This document shows, piece by piece, positions 1-8,592 of a DNA stretch of 45,252 nt. Position 1 is the first letter of the stretch, and each line of letters opens with the position of its first letter. The DNA comes from Lachnospiraceae bacterium (GTDB lineage Bacteria; Bacillota; Clostridia; Lachnospirales; Lachnospiraceae): NCBI GenBank assembly GCA_017550535.1, contig JAFZOS010000067.1:1-45252 (forward strand). Reading direction: 5' to 3'. The position numbers were made by a program, and so were the translations under genes. The notes beneath the pieces were generated by a model that searched no databases, had not been told where the DNA came from, and saw only the letters and a list, made by a program, of their open reading frames with translations.

Positions 1-525
1 GTTAAGAGATATTTCGCAACAGGTATCGCAGGTCTTTCAATCGTTGCTGACTCACTTTCAGCTATCAAGTATGCTAAGGTTGAGGTTATCAGGGATGAGG
101 ACGGACTTATCGTTGACTTCAAGACAACAGGCGAGTTCCCTAAGTACGGTAATGATGATGACCGTGTTGATTCGATCGCTCAGGAGATCGTTCATAAGTT
201 CATGACAGCCATCAGGCGTCATCACACCTACAGGAACGGTGTTCCTACGACATCAATCCTTACAATTACTTCTAACGTAACTTATGGTAAGGCTACAGGT
301 AATACACCTGACGGACGTCGTGCAGGACAGCCTTTCGCACCCGGTGCTAACCCGATGCACGGCCGTGATACCCACGGTGCTGTTGCTTCACTTGCATCAG
401 TATCAAAGCTTCCTTTCAAGGATGCTCAGGACGGTATCTCAAATACCTTCACCATCATCCCCGGCGCACTCGGCAAGGAAGATAAGGTATTCGCAGGCGA
501 TATCGAGTTGGATCTTAATAAGTAA
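1..525 (+). CDS. pflB: Pyruvate formate-lyase catalytic core, C-terminal part (5' end outside window)
   Basis: The frame is open from base 1 to the TAA at 523-525 and gives 174 residues of the formate acetyltransferase core, the enzyme that cleaves pyruvate with CoA to acetyl-CoA and formate in anaerobic cytoplasm. Recognisable PFL stretches are [20 protein letters not shown], the [14 protein letters not shown] block and [16 protein letters not shown]. In ordinary PFL the chain then runs on about 80 residues into the glycyl-radical domain (RVSGYAV). Here it stops at ELDLNK, and that domain is encoded separately at 775-1023. The gene is therefore a split PFL rather than a truncated one: the stop is followed by two well-placed ribosome sites and no frameshifted remnant is needed. 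Identity of the family is secure; which GRE subclass is inferred from motif similarity to PflB. Confidence 0.93.
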   Translation, partial: VKRYFATGIAGLSIVADSLSAIKYAKVEVIRDEDGLIVDFKTTGEFPKYGNDDDRVDSIAQEIVHKFMTAIRRHHTYRNGVPTTSILTITSNVTYGKATGNTPDGRRAGQPFAPGANPMHGRDTHGAVASLASVSKLPFKDAQDGISNTFTIIPGALGKEDKVFAGDIELDLNK

Positions 526-557
526 GAATCACTCAAATATAAGAAGGAGGTATGACC

Positions 558-758
558 ATGGATAGCAAGAACATTGACGATCTCGTTGCATTCTTAGACG
601 GTTCGGTAGGCAAGGGCGTAGGCCATATCAACGTGGATACGGACGATAATGTTGAAGAAGCCGTAAATGTTGAGACCATGGGATGTACCGACTGTTCAAG
701 GACACCCCTCGCATGCAGCGTTCCGACGTTACATCAGGGGCTGGACGATTATTCATAA
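558..758 (+). CDS. Small Cys-containing protein between the two PFL halves
   Basis: A 66-residue ORF with the ribosome site GAAGGAGG at 543-550. The ATG at 558 (7 nt away) is preferred over the ATG at 552, which is only 1 nt from the site. The first 30 residues ([20 protein letters not shown]) align with the opening of the downstream glycyl-radical subunit ([20 protein letters not shown]). The protein then diverges into a tail with three cysteines, [12 protein letters not shown], followed by [13 protein letters not shown], and has no RVSGY radical-glycine motif. It looks like a repurposed paralogue of the start of the radical domain. Possible roles are a spacer or regulatory subunit, a metal or redox binding peptide, or a decaying duplicate. 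Position within the operon and good translation signals support a real gene; function is unknown. Confidence 0.75.
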   Translation: MDSKNIDDLVAFLDGSVGKGVGHINVDTDDNVEEAVNVETMGCTDCSRTPLACSVPTLHQGLDDYS

Positions 759-774
759 AAAGGAGGAAATAACA

Positions 775-1023
775 ATGGCAGCAGAAGCTAATCAGCAGCA
801 GATCGATAACCTCGTATCATTGTTGGACGGATATGCAACAAAGGGCGGACATCATCTTAATGTTAACGTACTTAACAGGGACACCCTTCTTGATGCTCAG
901 AAGCATCCTGAGAACTATCCCCAGCTGACGATCCGTGTTTCGGGTTATGCAGTTAACTTCATCAAGTTAACACCCGAGCAGCAGGCTGACGTTATCTCAA
1001 GGACATTCCACGAGGCAATCTAA
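775..1023 (+). CDS. grcA: Stand-alone glycyl-radical subunit of pyruvate formate-lyase (GrcA/YfiD-like)
   Basis: An 82-residue protein with AGGAGG at 761-766 and ATG at 775. It covers the C-terminal PFL domain: [20 protein letters not shown], the [11 protein letters not shown] block, and RVSGYAV with the radical glycine at residue 57. It ends in the usual [17 protein letters not shown] tail. In the known family the PFL activase abstracts hydrogen from this glycine. E. coli GrcA can replace an oxygen-damaged PFL C-terminus, but there it complements a full-length enzyme. Here the upstream core lacks the domain altogether, so this subunit should be obligatory for activity. An open frame runs upstream to 667 but has no ribosome site of its own and overlaps the preceding gene, so the longer start is rejected. 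Confidence 0.9.
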   Translation: MAAEANQQQIDNLVSLLDGYATKGGHHLNVNVLNRDTLLDAQKHPENYPQLTIRVSGYAVNFIKLTPEQQADVISRTFHEAI

Positions 1024-1045
1024 GCTTATTGATCTTAAGAGTATC

Positions 1046-1080
1046 ATCCCCCGGTTCATTGAGCCGGGGGATTTTGCTTT
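1046..1080 (+). terminator. Rho-independent terminator of the pfl operon
   Basis: The arms at 1046-1057 and 1061-1072 form a 12-bp stem (ATCCCCCGG core, one G-T pair) with a 3-nt loop, followed by TTTTGCTTT. It begins 22 nt after the glycyl-radical subunit stop codon. Confidence 0.9.
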
Positions 1081-1102
1081 ATTATCATATATCTGTTATA
1101 CT
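1074..1102 (+). promoter_or_regulatory. Predicted sigma-A promoter for the GH18 gene
   Basis: TTGCTT at 1074-1079, 17-nt spacer, TATACT at 1097-1102 with an extended TG at 1094-1095. The -35 box overlaps the T-rich tail of the preceding terminator. It leaves a leader of about 65 nt before the TTG start. Confidence 0.5.
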
Positions 1103-1175
1103 TGACTGAGTGCGTAACATAATCGTTACAGTTTGGTATGGAGTTAATAAACGGGGAGAATAAGGAGGACCGGTT

Positions 1176-3149
1176 TTGCGGCGCGATGATTTTGATCTTA
1201 ATGACGGATATATAGAAAGGCCGAAGAAAAAAAAGAAGAGGCCGGCTACATACGATGATTTAAGCTATGACCGCAGCATGCAGGGAAGGCAGTCAAGGAG
1301 CGGTACCACAAGGCACAGGAAGATGTCCAAAAAGCAGAAAAAGAAGGAACTTCTGCATGCGATCCTTCCACCCATCATTGCGATAATACTCATAGCGATA
1401 GTGGCAGCCGTGGCGCTCACGACGGGTGCGCTTGACAGCCTTAAGTATTCATCAAAGACGGCCAACCTTTATTCGTATCTTGAGCAGCCGGATGATTCTG
1501 CTGCCCTGATCATAACGTATAAGGAAGTTACCGGTGATAAGATACCGGTCTTTGACGGCAAGCCCTATGTCGCTTTATCCGAAGTCAATAAGGAATTCCA
1601 TGACCGTTTTTATTATGATACAGAGTCGGATTCATATCTGTATACGAGGGCTGATTCTTATGACCAGGCCCGAATAGGCGATAAAAGCGTAACTTATAAG
1701 GGCAGCAAAAAGGACCTTGAGTGTGATGCTCTCTTAGTTGACGGCGACACCGTTTATATTGCCCTTGATTACCTTATGCTTTATAAGAAGCTTTCCTACA
1801 GGATATACGGCGGGGACGGCGAGCCATACAGGATGTGGCTGTCGCTTTATGAGGATGCAGGTTCTATTAAAAAGGACACCGTAAAGAAAGCGCAGGCTGT
1901 AAGGGCGGCCGAGGATAAGAAGAGTGATATAGTTAAGGATCTTAAGGTCGGCGACAGTGTGATCGTCATTGATAAAGGAAAGGAATGGTCCAAGGTTGAG
2001 ACTGAGGACCTTTTAATAGGTTATATCGAGAACAGATATCTTACGGGTTCTCCTACAGAGGAGAGCACGGGGATAGCTCCTGATGAGGGCAGCAATGAGG
2101 ACCTTGGGATAGTATCCAACTCATTCGGTGAGCCGGTTATCCTTGCCTGGCATAATGTGGTCAATTCATCGGGTGAGGATGATATCGCCGGGATACTCGG
2201 GCGGTCCCAGGGTATAAATGTGATATCACCCACGTGGTTTACGGTCGTCGATGATAACGCAAATATTGATTCTATCGGCAGCAAGGCATATGTTGATCTT
2301 TGCCATGCTGCAGGCGTTAAGGTGTGGGGGCTGTTTGATAACTTACAGCACCTGGAAGTAAGTTCGTTTGAGATATTCTCGAAGGCATCAAAGAGGGAAA
2401 AACTCATATCGCAGCTTATCGCATATGCGAAGGAATACGGCCTTGACGGGATCAATATCGATGTGGAATCCATACCCGTAGAATCAGGCGTCCACTTTGC
2501 CCAGTTCATAAGGGAACTGTCGATGGTATGCCGGAATGAAGGCATCATTCTCTCGGTCGACAATTATGTTCCGAAGGACTTTAATGACCACTATAACCGT
2601 TATGAGCAGGGCGTGTATGCGGACTATGTCATCATCATGGGATATGACGAGCATTATTCGGGGTCCCCGATCGCAGGATCGGTCGCTTCGATCGATTTTG
2701 TTAAGTCGGGCATTGAGAACACGATCGAAATGGTGCCTTCATCCAAGGTGATAAACGCAGTGCCTCTTTATACAAGGCTGTGGATCGAAACGCCGAAGAC
2801 CGATGAGGAGATCGCGAATGAGATGAACACTACCGATGACGACGGCAATGAGATCCATGTTAACGAGGAAGATATAGTGCCTTACAACCTTGAAGTGCAG
2901 ACTATAAGGATGTCCGAGGGCAGGGAGGCAGCTGCCGCAAATGCCGAGATAACATGGGACGAGGAAACAAAACAGAATTACGCCACATGGGAAAAGGGCG
3001 GCAAGACCTACGAGATATGGCTTGAGGATAAGGATTCGCTTGCGGCCAAGCTTGATGTCATGAAGGAGAATAACTTAGCCGGCGTCGCCGCATGGCAGGT
3101 AAACTACGCCGAGGATTTTGTGTGGGAATTATTTAAAGAATACTATTAA
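1176..3149 (+). CDS. Membrane-anchored GH18 glycoside hydrolase with SH3-like domain
   Basis: 657 residues. TTG start with AAGGAGG at 1162-1168, 7 nt upstream. A basic cytoplasmic N-terminus (PKKKKKR) is followed by one membrane helix (about residues 64-88, PPIIAIILIAIVAAVAL), so the rest lies outside the cell. Next come a copper-amine-oxidase-like/linker region and an SH3_3-like segment (GDSVIVIDKGKEWSKVE, then IGYIENRYLTG). From about residue 310 there is a GH18 barrel with the signature DGINIDVE: Asp424, Asp429 and the proton-donor Glu431. The C-terminal part contains the usual late tryptophan motif AGVAAWQ. Related proteins (SleL/YdhD/YvbX type) cut N-acetylglucosamine-containing glycans of peptidoglycan or chitin. 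Role here, probably cell-wall remodelling, is inferred. The downstream GH31 gene starts 20 nt after its stop. Confidence 0.87.
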   Translation: MRRDDFDLNDGYIERPKKKKKRPATYDDLSYDRSMQGRQSRSGTTRHRKMSKKQKKKELLHAILPPIIAIILIAIVAAVALTTGALDSLKYSSKTANLYSYLEQPDDSAALIITYKEVTGDKIPVFDGKPYVALSEVNKEFHDRFYYDTESDSYLYTRADSYDQARIGDKSVTYKGSKKDLECDALLVDGDTVYIALDYLMLYKKLSYRIYGGDGEPYRMWLSLYEDAGSIKKDTVKKAQAVRAAEDKKSDIVKDLKVGDSVIVIDKGKEWSKVETEDLLIGYIENRYLTGSPTEESTGIAPDEGSNEDLGIVSNSFGEPVILAWHNVVNSSGEDDIAGILGRSQGINVISPTWFTVVDDNANIDSIGSKAYVDLCHAAGVKVWGLFDNLQHLEVSSFEIFSKASKREKLISQLIAYAKEYGLDGINIDVESIPVESGVHFAQFIRELSMVCRNEGIILSVDNYVPKDFNDHYNRYEQGVYADYVIIMGYDEHYSGSPIAGSVASIDFVKSGIENTIEMVPSSKVINAVPLYTRLWIETPKTDEEIANEMNTTDDDGNEIHVNEEDIVPYNLEVQTIRMSEGREAAAANAEITWDEETKQNYATWEKGGKTYEIWLEDKDSLAAKLDVMKENNLAGVAAWQVNYAEDFVWELFKEYY

Positions 3150-3169
3150 GTATTGGGTAAGGAGAAAGT

Positions 3170-3598
3170 ATGAAATACACGGAAGGTTTCTGGCTCACGA
3201 GTGAGCGCGCAAAGATAAGCTACGCATCAGACGCATATGAAATTGAAAAGATTCCCGGAGGCATGCGCGTGCTGGCGCCGACGAGGAAGATAAACGGCAG
3301 GGGAGACACATTAAACCTGCCTGTCATCACCATTGAATTTAAGGCAGCGGGCCGTAACATGATAAGCGTGCGGGCATGGCACTACGAAGCCTATGCTTCA
3401 AACGAGGCACGCTTTTCACTTAATGAAGGATCAGGCAAATGCACGGTTACGATAGATGACGATAAGGCTGTGATGACCGCCGGTGATGTATCCGTTGTAG
3501 TTGATCGTAAGGACTTTTCATACAGCTTTGTCGCGGGCGGTGAAGTCATAACAAAATGCGGTTTCAGGAACCTTTCATATATCATCATGGGCAGGTAA
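3170..3598 (+). CDS. N-terminal beta-sandwich fragment of the split GH31 gene
   Basis: 142 residues from ATG 3170 (AAGGAGA at 3160-3166) to the TAA at 3596. It matches the YicI N-terminal beta-sandwich: KYTEGFWLTSE, VLAPTRKINGRGDTLNLP, and VRAWHYEA in place of the family's VRIEHF. It has no catalytic residues and would be useful only together with the following chain. Confidence 0.6.
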   Translation: MKYTEGFWLTSERAKISYASDAYEIEKIPGGMRVLAPTRKINGRGDTLNLPVITIEFKAAGRNMISVRAWHYEAYASNEARFSLNEGSGKCTVTIDDDKAVMTAGDVSVVVDRKDFSYSFVAGGEVITKCGFRNLSYIIMGR

Positions 3599-3607
3599 TT
3601 ATCAACG

Positions 3608-5455
3608 ATGCTCCCGGGTGATGATTACATGAAGGCTGCAGGAGATCCGCACATGGTCAACGAGCTGTCCATAAGTCCGGGTGAGTGTGTTTACGGTTTC
3701 GGTGAGCGTTTTACCCCCTTTGTAAAGAACGGGCAGAGCATCGAAACATGGAACGAGGACGGCGGTACGGCCTCGCAGGTAACTTATAAATGCGTACCGT
3801 TTTATATGTCCAATAAAGGGTACGGAATATTTGTTGATCATACCGACAACGTATCGTTTGAAGTGGGCAGTGAGAAGGTAGAATGCGTCGGATTCTCGGT
3901 ACCGGGTGAGGAACTCAGATATTACTTTATCTACGGTCCCAAGCCTTCGGATGTAATGAAGGGATACACTTCGCTCACGGGAAAACCTGCACTTCCGCCC
4001 GCATGGTCGTTCGGGCTTTGGCTTTCGACTTCATTTACAACCAATTATGATGAAGAAACAACGAGCTCCTTCATTAAAGGAATGAGCGATCGCGATATAC
4101 CTCTTTCGGTGTTCCATTTTGACTGCTTCTGGATGAAGGAATTTCACTGGTGCGACCTTGACTGGGATGCGCGCGTGTTCCCGGACGTAAAGGGAATGCT
4201 CAAGCGTTATCATGACAGGGGCTTAAAGATATGCTGCTGGATAAACCCGTATGTTGCACAGGGCAATGAGTTCTTTAAGGAAGGCGTTAAGAACGGATAC
4301 TTCCTTATGCGTGCCGACGGCAAGGGCGTTAAGCAGGTAGATGAATGGCAGTGCGGGATGGCGATAATCGACTTTACGAATCCCGATGCCGTTAAGTGGT
4401 TTACCGGAAAATTAAAGAGCATACTTGACATGGGAGTTGACTGCTTTAAGACAGACTTCGGCGAGAGGATCCCAATCGATGTTAAGTATCATAACGGTGC
4501 GGATCCTGAGTCGATGCACAATTACTATACATATCTATACAACAAGGCGGTATTTGAACTGCTTAAAAAGGAAAAGGGAGAGAACGAAGCCGTGCTGTTT
4601 GCGCGTTCCGCAACGGCGGGCTGCCAGCAGTTCCCGGTTCACTGGGGCGGCGACTGCAGCGCCAGCTATGCATCAATGGCGGAGACACTTCGCGGCGGAC
4701 TGTCGTTTGCAATGTCGGGATTCTCTTTCTGGAGCCATGACATATCAGGATTTGAATATACGGCTGCGCCCGATCTTTACAAGCGTTGGGTGGCGTTCGG
4801 TCTCCTGTCTACGCATTCGAGGCTGCACGGTTCGACGAGCTACCGCGTTCCGTGGCTGTTCGACGATGAGAGCAATGATGTCGTAAGGTTCTTCACGAAG
4901 CTTAAGTGCTCACTCATGCCTTACATCTATTCAAAGGCTGCAGAATCACACAATGAAGGCGTTCCGGTAATGCGCCCGATGGTATTTGAGTTCATGAACG
5001 ATCCCGCATGCTCATATCTTGACATGCAGTATATGTTAGGTGACACCCTTCTCGTTGCCCCGATATTTAATGATAAGGGAACCGTTTCATATTATTTACC
5101 CGATGGAATGTGGACCCACCTCCTTACCGATGAAAAACGTGAAGGCGGGCGATTCTACACGGACACCTACGACTACTTCTCGCTGCCATTATATGTGCGC
5201 CCGAATTCGATCCTTGTCCGCGGTAAAACAGATTCGAGGCCGGATTATGATTATACGGATAACATTATCGTGCATATATATGAACTTTCCGATGGGGCCG
5301 AGGCTTCGGCGGATATCGTGAACCTGAAAGGTGAGAAGGTTAACCGGATCACAGCGAGCAGGAGCGGGAAGGTGGTAAGTGTTTCCGCGGAGAAGCCGAT
5401 AGGGAATGTGGAATATGTGCTGCATATGGATAAGGATAAATGCATTATACGGTAG
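3608..5455 (+). CDS. GH31 catalytic domain, second part of the interrupted gene
   Basis: 615 residues from ATG 3608, or 608 from ATG 3629. The latter has GGGTGAT at 3616-3622, six bases upstream, so translational restart is conceivable. It contains VYGFGERFTPFVKNGQ, the (beta/alpha)8 barrel with PPAWSFGLWLSTSFTTNYDE and HFDCFWMKEF, the nucleophile Asp283 (KTDFGE), the acid/base Asp349, and the C-terminal beta domains. Without the N-terminal sandwich, folding is doubtful. GH31 family assignment is certain; production of this chain is not. Confidence 0.6.
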   Translation: MLPGDDYMKAAGDPHMVNELSISPGECVYGFGERFTPFVKNGQSIETWNEDGGTASQVTYKCVPFYMSNKGYGIFVDHTDNVSFEVGSEKVECVGFSVPGEELRYYFIYGPKPSDVMKGYTSLTGKPALPPAWSFGLWLSTSFTTNYDEETTSSFIKGMSDRDIPLSVFHFDCFWMKEFHWCDLDWDARVFPDVKGMLKRYHDRGLKICCWINPYVAQGNEFFKEGVKNGYFLMRADGKGVKQVDEWQCGMAIIDFTNPDAVKWFTGKLKSILDMGVDCFKTDFGERIPIDVKYHNGADPESMHNYYTYLYNKAVFELLKKEKGENEAVLFARSATAGCQQFPVHWGGDCSASYASMAETLRGGLSFAMSGFSFWSHDISGFEYTAAPDLYKRWVAFGLLSTHSRLHGSTSYRVPWLFDDESNDVVRFFTKLKCSLMPYIYSKAAESHNEGVPVMRPMVFEFMNDPACSYLDMQYMLGDTLLVAPIFNDKGTVSYYLPDGMWTHLLTDEKREGGRFYTDTYDYFSLPLYVRPNSILVRGKTDSRPDYDYTDNIIVHIYELSDGAEASADIVNLKGEKVNRITASRSGKVVSVSAEKPIGNVEYVLHMDKDKCIIR

Positions 5456-5470
5456 ATTGATCGTTCCTCA

Positions 5471-5674
5471 GTAACATCCCCCGGCTCATGTTCCTCGCAT
5501 ATCGTTTCCCTAAGATTTGCCACGTAACACTTCGGTGACATACGGGACCGGTTCACATCCGGCATCCATGCCGGTTGTGCTCCTCGTTTCTCCATCCGGT
5601 CGAAACGCCCCTGTCTACAAGGCAAACCTAAGGGAAACTGATACGCTCGTCAAATGTCGCCTTATGGATGTTAC
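5471..5674 (+). ncRNA. Unidentified structured element (long imperfect inverted repeat)
   Basis: This is the main content of the 436-base gap between the GH31 gene and glgC. The outer arms GTAACATCC (5471-5479) and GGATGTTAC (5666-5674) pair perfectly. The inner arms 5504-5521 and 5621-5638 match at 16 of 18 positions (GTTTCCCT..G.TTTGCC type). The enclosed part holds a perfect 7-bp hairpin at 5559-5574 (CCGGCAT/ATGCCGG) and a C(TTCG)G tetraloop hairpin around 5525-5538. The tetraloop favours transcription on the + strand, but no clear promoter or T-tract terminator flanks it. Small ORFs across it look like shadows. I cannot assign it to a known RNA family; a non-autonomous mobile element remnant is the alternative. 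Strand is a guess. Confidence 0.4.
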
Positions 5675-5792
5675 TTCGGTCCTGACTTTATATCCGTATG
5701 GAAAATCTCCGTGCTGCTCGTTCATTTCAAATTATCAGCCAATTAATACGCATATGGTAAAAATGTGCAATTTTTCCCCAAATTCCAAGAAA

Positions 5793-5827
5793 TTATTGTT
5801 CACTATTTATCAAGAATATGATATACT
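5793..5827 (+). promoter_or_regulatory. Probable promoter of glgC
   Basis: AT-rich segment with TTATTG (5793-5798) and TATGAT (5817-5822) at 18-nt spacing. A second -10-like TATACT follows at 5822-5827. It lies about 65 nt upstream of the glgC GTG. Confidence 0.4.
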
Positions 5828-5891
5828 TTTATATAACATATACCCTGAAATGTAACGGGGACACTAATACAATGAGACAAGAGGTGATAGC

Positions 5892-7160
5892 GTGATTAAG
5901 AAAGAAATGATTGCCATGCTTCTTGCCGGGGGGCAGGGCAGCAGATTGGGGATACTCACATCCAAGGTGGCGAAGCCTGCGGTATCCTTTGGCGGCAAGT
6001 ACAGGATCATTGATTTTCCACTGAGTAACTGCATTAATTCGGGCGTTGACACGGTAGGTGTGCTTACGCAGTACCAGCCGCTGAGGCTTAATACCCATAT
6101 CGGCATCGGTATCCCCTGGGACCTTGATAAGAACCAGGGCGGAGTAACCGTTCTCCCGCCTTATGAGCAGGTGGGCAATACCGAGTGGTACACCGGAACG
6201 GCCAACGCTATCTATCAGAACATAGATTACATGGAGATGTTCAATCCCGATTATGTGCTGATCCTTTCGGGTGACCACATTTACAAGATGGACTACGAGG
6301 TTATGCTTGATTTCCACAAGCAGAACAAGTCCGAGGTTACGATCGCGGTTATGCCGGTTCCGATCGAGGAAGCAAAGAGGTTTGGTATCATCATCGCGGA
6401 TGAGAATAAGAAGATCACGGATTTCGAGGAGAAGCCCGAAAATCCGAGGAGTAACTTAGCATCCATGGGTATCTATATCTTTAACTGGAATACCCTTAAA
6501 GAATCACTCATCGCAATGGCTGACCAGCCGGCGCTTGACTTTGGCAAACACATCATACCGTACTGCCACAAGAAGGGCATGCCTGAGTACGCGTATGAGT
6601 TCAACGGATACTGGAAGGATGTAGGAACGCTTAATTCTTACTGGGAAGCAAACATGGAGCTTATCGATATCATTCCGGAATTTAATCTCTACGAGGAGTA
6701 CTGGAAGATATACACAAAGAGCGATACGCTTCCTCCTCAGTACATCAGCAAAGACAGCGTTATCGAGAAGAGTATCATCGGCGAAGGCAGCACGATCTAC
6801 GGCAAGGTTTACAATTCCGTCATCGGCTGCGGCGTGACCATAGGCAAGGATACCGTTGTTAAGGGTTCGATCATCATGAACGAATCGGAGATCGGTGACA
6901 ACTGCGTTATCGACAAGGCCATCATCGCCGAGAATGCAAAGATCGGAAACAACGTTGAGCTCGGTGCATTTGAGGAAAAAGAAAACGAGACGGATCCCAC
7001 TATCTATTCTCACGGAATAGTTACTGTGGGTGAATGGTCCGAAATACCGGACAATATAAAGATCGGAAAGAACAGCATGGTTTCCGGAATAACGGAAGCA
7101 TCGGACTATGAAGGCGGCGTACTTGACAGCGGCAAGACTTTTATAAAGGCGGGTGAGTGA
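5892..7160 (+). CDS. glgC: Glucose-1-phosphate adenylyltransferase
   Basis: 422 residues, GTG start at 5892 behind GAGGTGAT (5881-5888). This enzyme makes ADP-glucose from ATP and glucose-1-phosphate, the committed step of bacterial glycogen synthesis. The N-terminal nucleotidyltransferase domain shows [35 protein letters not shown], the [14 protein letters not shown] block, [10 protein letters not shown] and DFEEKPENP. From about residue 295 the left-handed beta-helix repeats begin ([20 protein letters not shown], then further I-G-x-x hexapeptides). Length is normal for GlgC. Its stop overlaps the start region of glgD, so the two are translationally coupled, as is usual in Clostridia where GlgC and GlgD form a heterotetramer. 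Confidence 0.97.
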   Translation: MIKKEMIAMLLAGGQGSRLGILTSKVAKPAVSFGGKYRIIDFPLSNCINSGVDTVGVLTQYQPLRLNTHIGIGIPWDLDKNQGGVTVLPPYEQVGNTEWYTGTANAIYQNIDYMEMFNPDYVLILSGDHIYKMDYEVMLDFHKQNKSEVTIAVMPVPIEEAKRFGIIIADENKKITDFEEKPENPRSNLASMGIYIFNWNTLKESLIAMADQPALDFGKHIIPYCHKKGMPEYAYEFNGYWKDVGTLNSYWEANMELIDIIPEFNLYEEYWKIYTKSDTLPPQYISKDSVIEKSIIGEGSTIYGKVYNSVIGCGVTIGKDTVVKGSIIMNESEIGDNCVIDKAIIAENAKIGNNVELGAFEEKENETDPTIYSHGIVTVGEWSEIPDNIKIGKNSMVSGITEASDYEGGVLDSGKTFIKAGE

Positions 7161-7161
7161 T

Positions 7162-8280
7162 TTGAGAGCGATAGGAATTATACTTGCAGGTGGAAACAGC
7201 TTCCGAATGAGAGAACTGTCGCAGAAGAGAGCGATCGCGGCAATGCCCGTTGCGGGAAGCTACAGGGCGATTGATTTTGCCTTAAGTAACATGAGTAACT
7301 CGCATATTGCGAAGGTCGGCGTGCTGACGCAGTACAATGCGAGGAGTCTTAACGAGCATTTGAGTTCATCCAAGTGGTGGGATTTCGGACGTAAACAGGG
7401 CGGCCTGTTTGTGTTCACTCCTACGGTTACGGTTGAGAACAATTTCTGGTTCAGGGGTACGGCGGATGCCATTTATCAGAACCTGACCTTCCTTAAAAAT
7501 TCGCATGAGCCTTATGTGGTGATCGCGAGCGGCGACGGTATCTACAAGATGGATTACAACAAGCTGCTTGAGTATCACATCGACAAGAAGGCGGATATCA
7601 CGGTTGTATGTAAGACACTGGACTGCACGGATGATTCTGAAAGATATGGTATCATGAAGCTTGACAAGGACAACCGTGTTGAGGAATTCGATGAGAAGCC
7701 GATGGCAGCGAAATCAAATATGATATCCTGCGGTATCTATGTCATAAGGAGGAGGCAGCTTATCGAGCTTATCGAGAAGTGTGCCGAGGAGGATCGGTTC
7801 GACTTTGTAAGGGATGTGCTTATAAGGTATAAGAACATCAAGCGAATCTACGGTTACAAGCTCGATACCTATTGGAGCAACATTGCTTCGGTCGAGGATT
7901 ACTACCGTACCAACATGGATTTCCTTAAGCCTGAGGTAAGGGATTATTTCTTCAAAACTTATCCCGAAGTTTACAGCAAGATCGACGACCTTCCGCCGGC
8001 CAAGTACAATGTCGGCACAAGTGTTAAGAACAGCCTTATCGCGAGCGGTTCGATCATCAACGGTACTGTTGAGGATTCGATCATATTCAAGAAGGTGTTC
8101 GTCGGCAACAACTGTGTGATCAAGAATTCGATCGTTCTTAATGATGTCTATATCGGAGATAATACATACATTGAGAACTGTATTGTTGAGAGCAGGGATA
8201 CGATCCGCGCCAACTCTTATTACAAGGGCGAGGACGAGATAAAAATCGTATTGGAGAAAAATGAAAGATACGTCTTCTAA
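7162..8280 (+). CDS. glgD: ADP-glucose pyrophosphorylase regulatory-type subunit GlgD
   Basis: 372 residues if translation starts at TTG 7162 (MRAIGIILAGG, the usual GlgD opening; GGGTGAG at 7151-7157). A GTG at 7153 in the same frame, overlapping the glgC stop by 8 nt, is the alternative. The protein keeps the nucleotidyltransferase fold (SFRMRELSQKRAIAAMPVAG, YRAIDFALSNMSNS, ASGDGIYKMDY) and a beta-helix tail, and is shorter than GlgC. In characterised Firmicutes GlgD is weakly active or inactive alone and increases GlgC activity in the complex. Tight linkage to glgC supports this role here. Confidence 0.95.
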   Translation: MRAIGIILAGGNSFRMRELSQKRAIAAMPVAGSYRAIDFALSNMSNSHIAKVGVLTQYNARSLNEHLSSSKWWDFGRKQGGLFVFTPTVTVENNFWFRGTADAIYQNLTFLKNSHEPYVVIASGDGIYKMDYNKLLEYHIDKKADITVVCKTLDCTDDSERYGIMKLDKDNRVEEFDEKPMAAKSNMISCGIYVIRRRQLIELIEKCAEEDRFDFVRDVLIRYKNIKRIYGYKLDTYWSNIASVEDYYRTNMDFLKPEVRDYFFKTYPEVYSKIDDLPPAKYNVGTSVKNSLIASGSIINGTVEDSIIFKKVFVGNNCVIKNSIVLNDVYIGDNTYIENCIVESRDTIRANSYYKGEDEIKIVLEKNERYVF

Positions 8281-8312
8281 GAGGCGCAACATTATTTTAG
8301 GAGGTTAATGTA

Positions 8313-8567
8313 ATGAATATCACGGATGTAAGGATTCGCAAAATAGATCAGGAGGGTAAACTTAAAGGAGTTGCATCGATAACGATCGATGATGTGTTTG
8401 TAGTACATGATATAAAGGTGATCCAGGGTGATCACGGATTGTTTATCGCCATGCCTTCGCGCAAGACAGCCGAGGGTGATTACAGGGATATCGCACATCC
8501 CATTACTTCGGCCGCAAGGGAGCAGATCCAGACAGCGATAATCGACGCATATGAGAAGGCGGAGTAA
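8313..8567 (+). CDS. spoVG: Septation/regulatory RNA-binding protein SpoVG
   Basis: 84 residues, ATG at 8313 with TAGGAGG at 8298-8304. Matches SpoVG along its length: [54 protein letters not shown]. In other Firmicutes SpoVG binds nucleic acids and affects septation, sporulation and capsule or virulence gene expression. It is a common neighbour of glgD and pth in Lachnospiraceae and does not by itself show that the organism sporulates. Confidence 0.95.
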   Translation: MNITDVRIRKIDQEGKLKGVASITIDDVFVVHDIKVIQGDHGLFIAMPSRKTAEGDYRDIAHPITSAAREQIQTAIIDAYEKAE

Positions 8568-8592
8568 GAACAAGTTAGAAAACTAAGTAAAA

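Larger units (their letters stand above)
3170..5455 (+). pseudogene. yicI: GH31 alpha-xylosidase (YicI-like), interrupted by one in-frame TAA
   Basis: Reading frame 2 encodes a complete YicI-type GH31 enzyme of about 760 residues (E. coli YicI is 772). The only defect is the TAA at 3596-3598, after FRNLSYIIMGR. The frame continues unchanged with LSTMLPGDDYM, so no indel is involved. In this family the position normally holds an ordinary residue, so an AAA/CAA-to-TAA substitution is the simplest cause. Catalytic residues are intact in the second part: the nucleophile Asp in KTDFGERIP (codon 429 counting from 3170) and the acid/base Asp in HWGGDCSASY (codon 495). Family members release alpha-xylose from isoprimeverose and xyloglucan-type oligosaccharides in the cytoplasm. 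Alternatives to a pseudogene are a sequencing error, suppression, or translation as two chains. Confidence 0.7.

Noticed and set aside
667-775. Upstream extension of the glycyl-radical subunit to an earlier ATG
   Set aside because: It would overlap the small Cys protein in another frame, and AGGAGG at 761 clearly serves ATG 775.
2021-2563. 180-codon open frame on the minus strand
   Set aside because: It lies wholly inside the GH18 catalytic region, shows no domain motif and has no ribosome site; it is a shadow of the + strand gene.
5251-5855. Open frames of about 110-125 codons on either strand across the gap before glgC
   Set aside because: They follow the inverted-repeat arms, lack ribosome sites and have low-complexity, non-protein-like composition.
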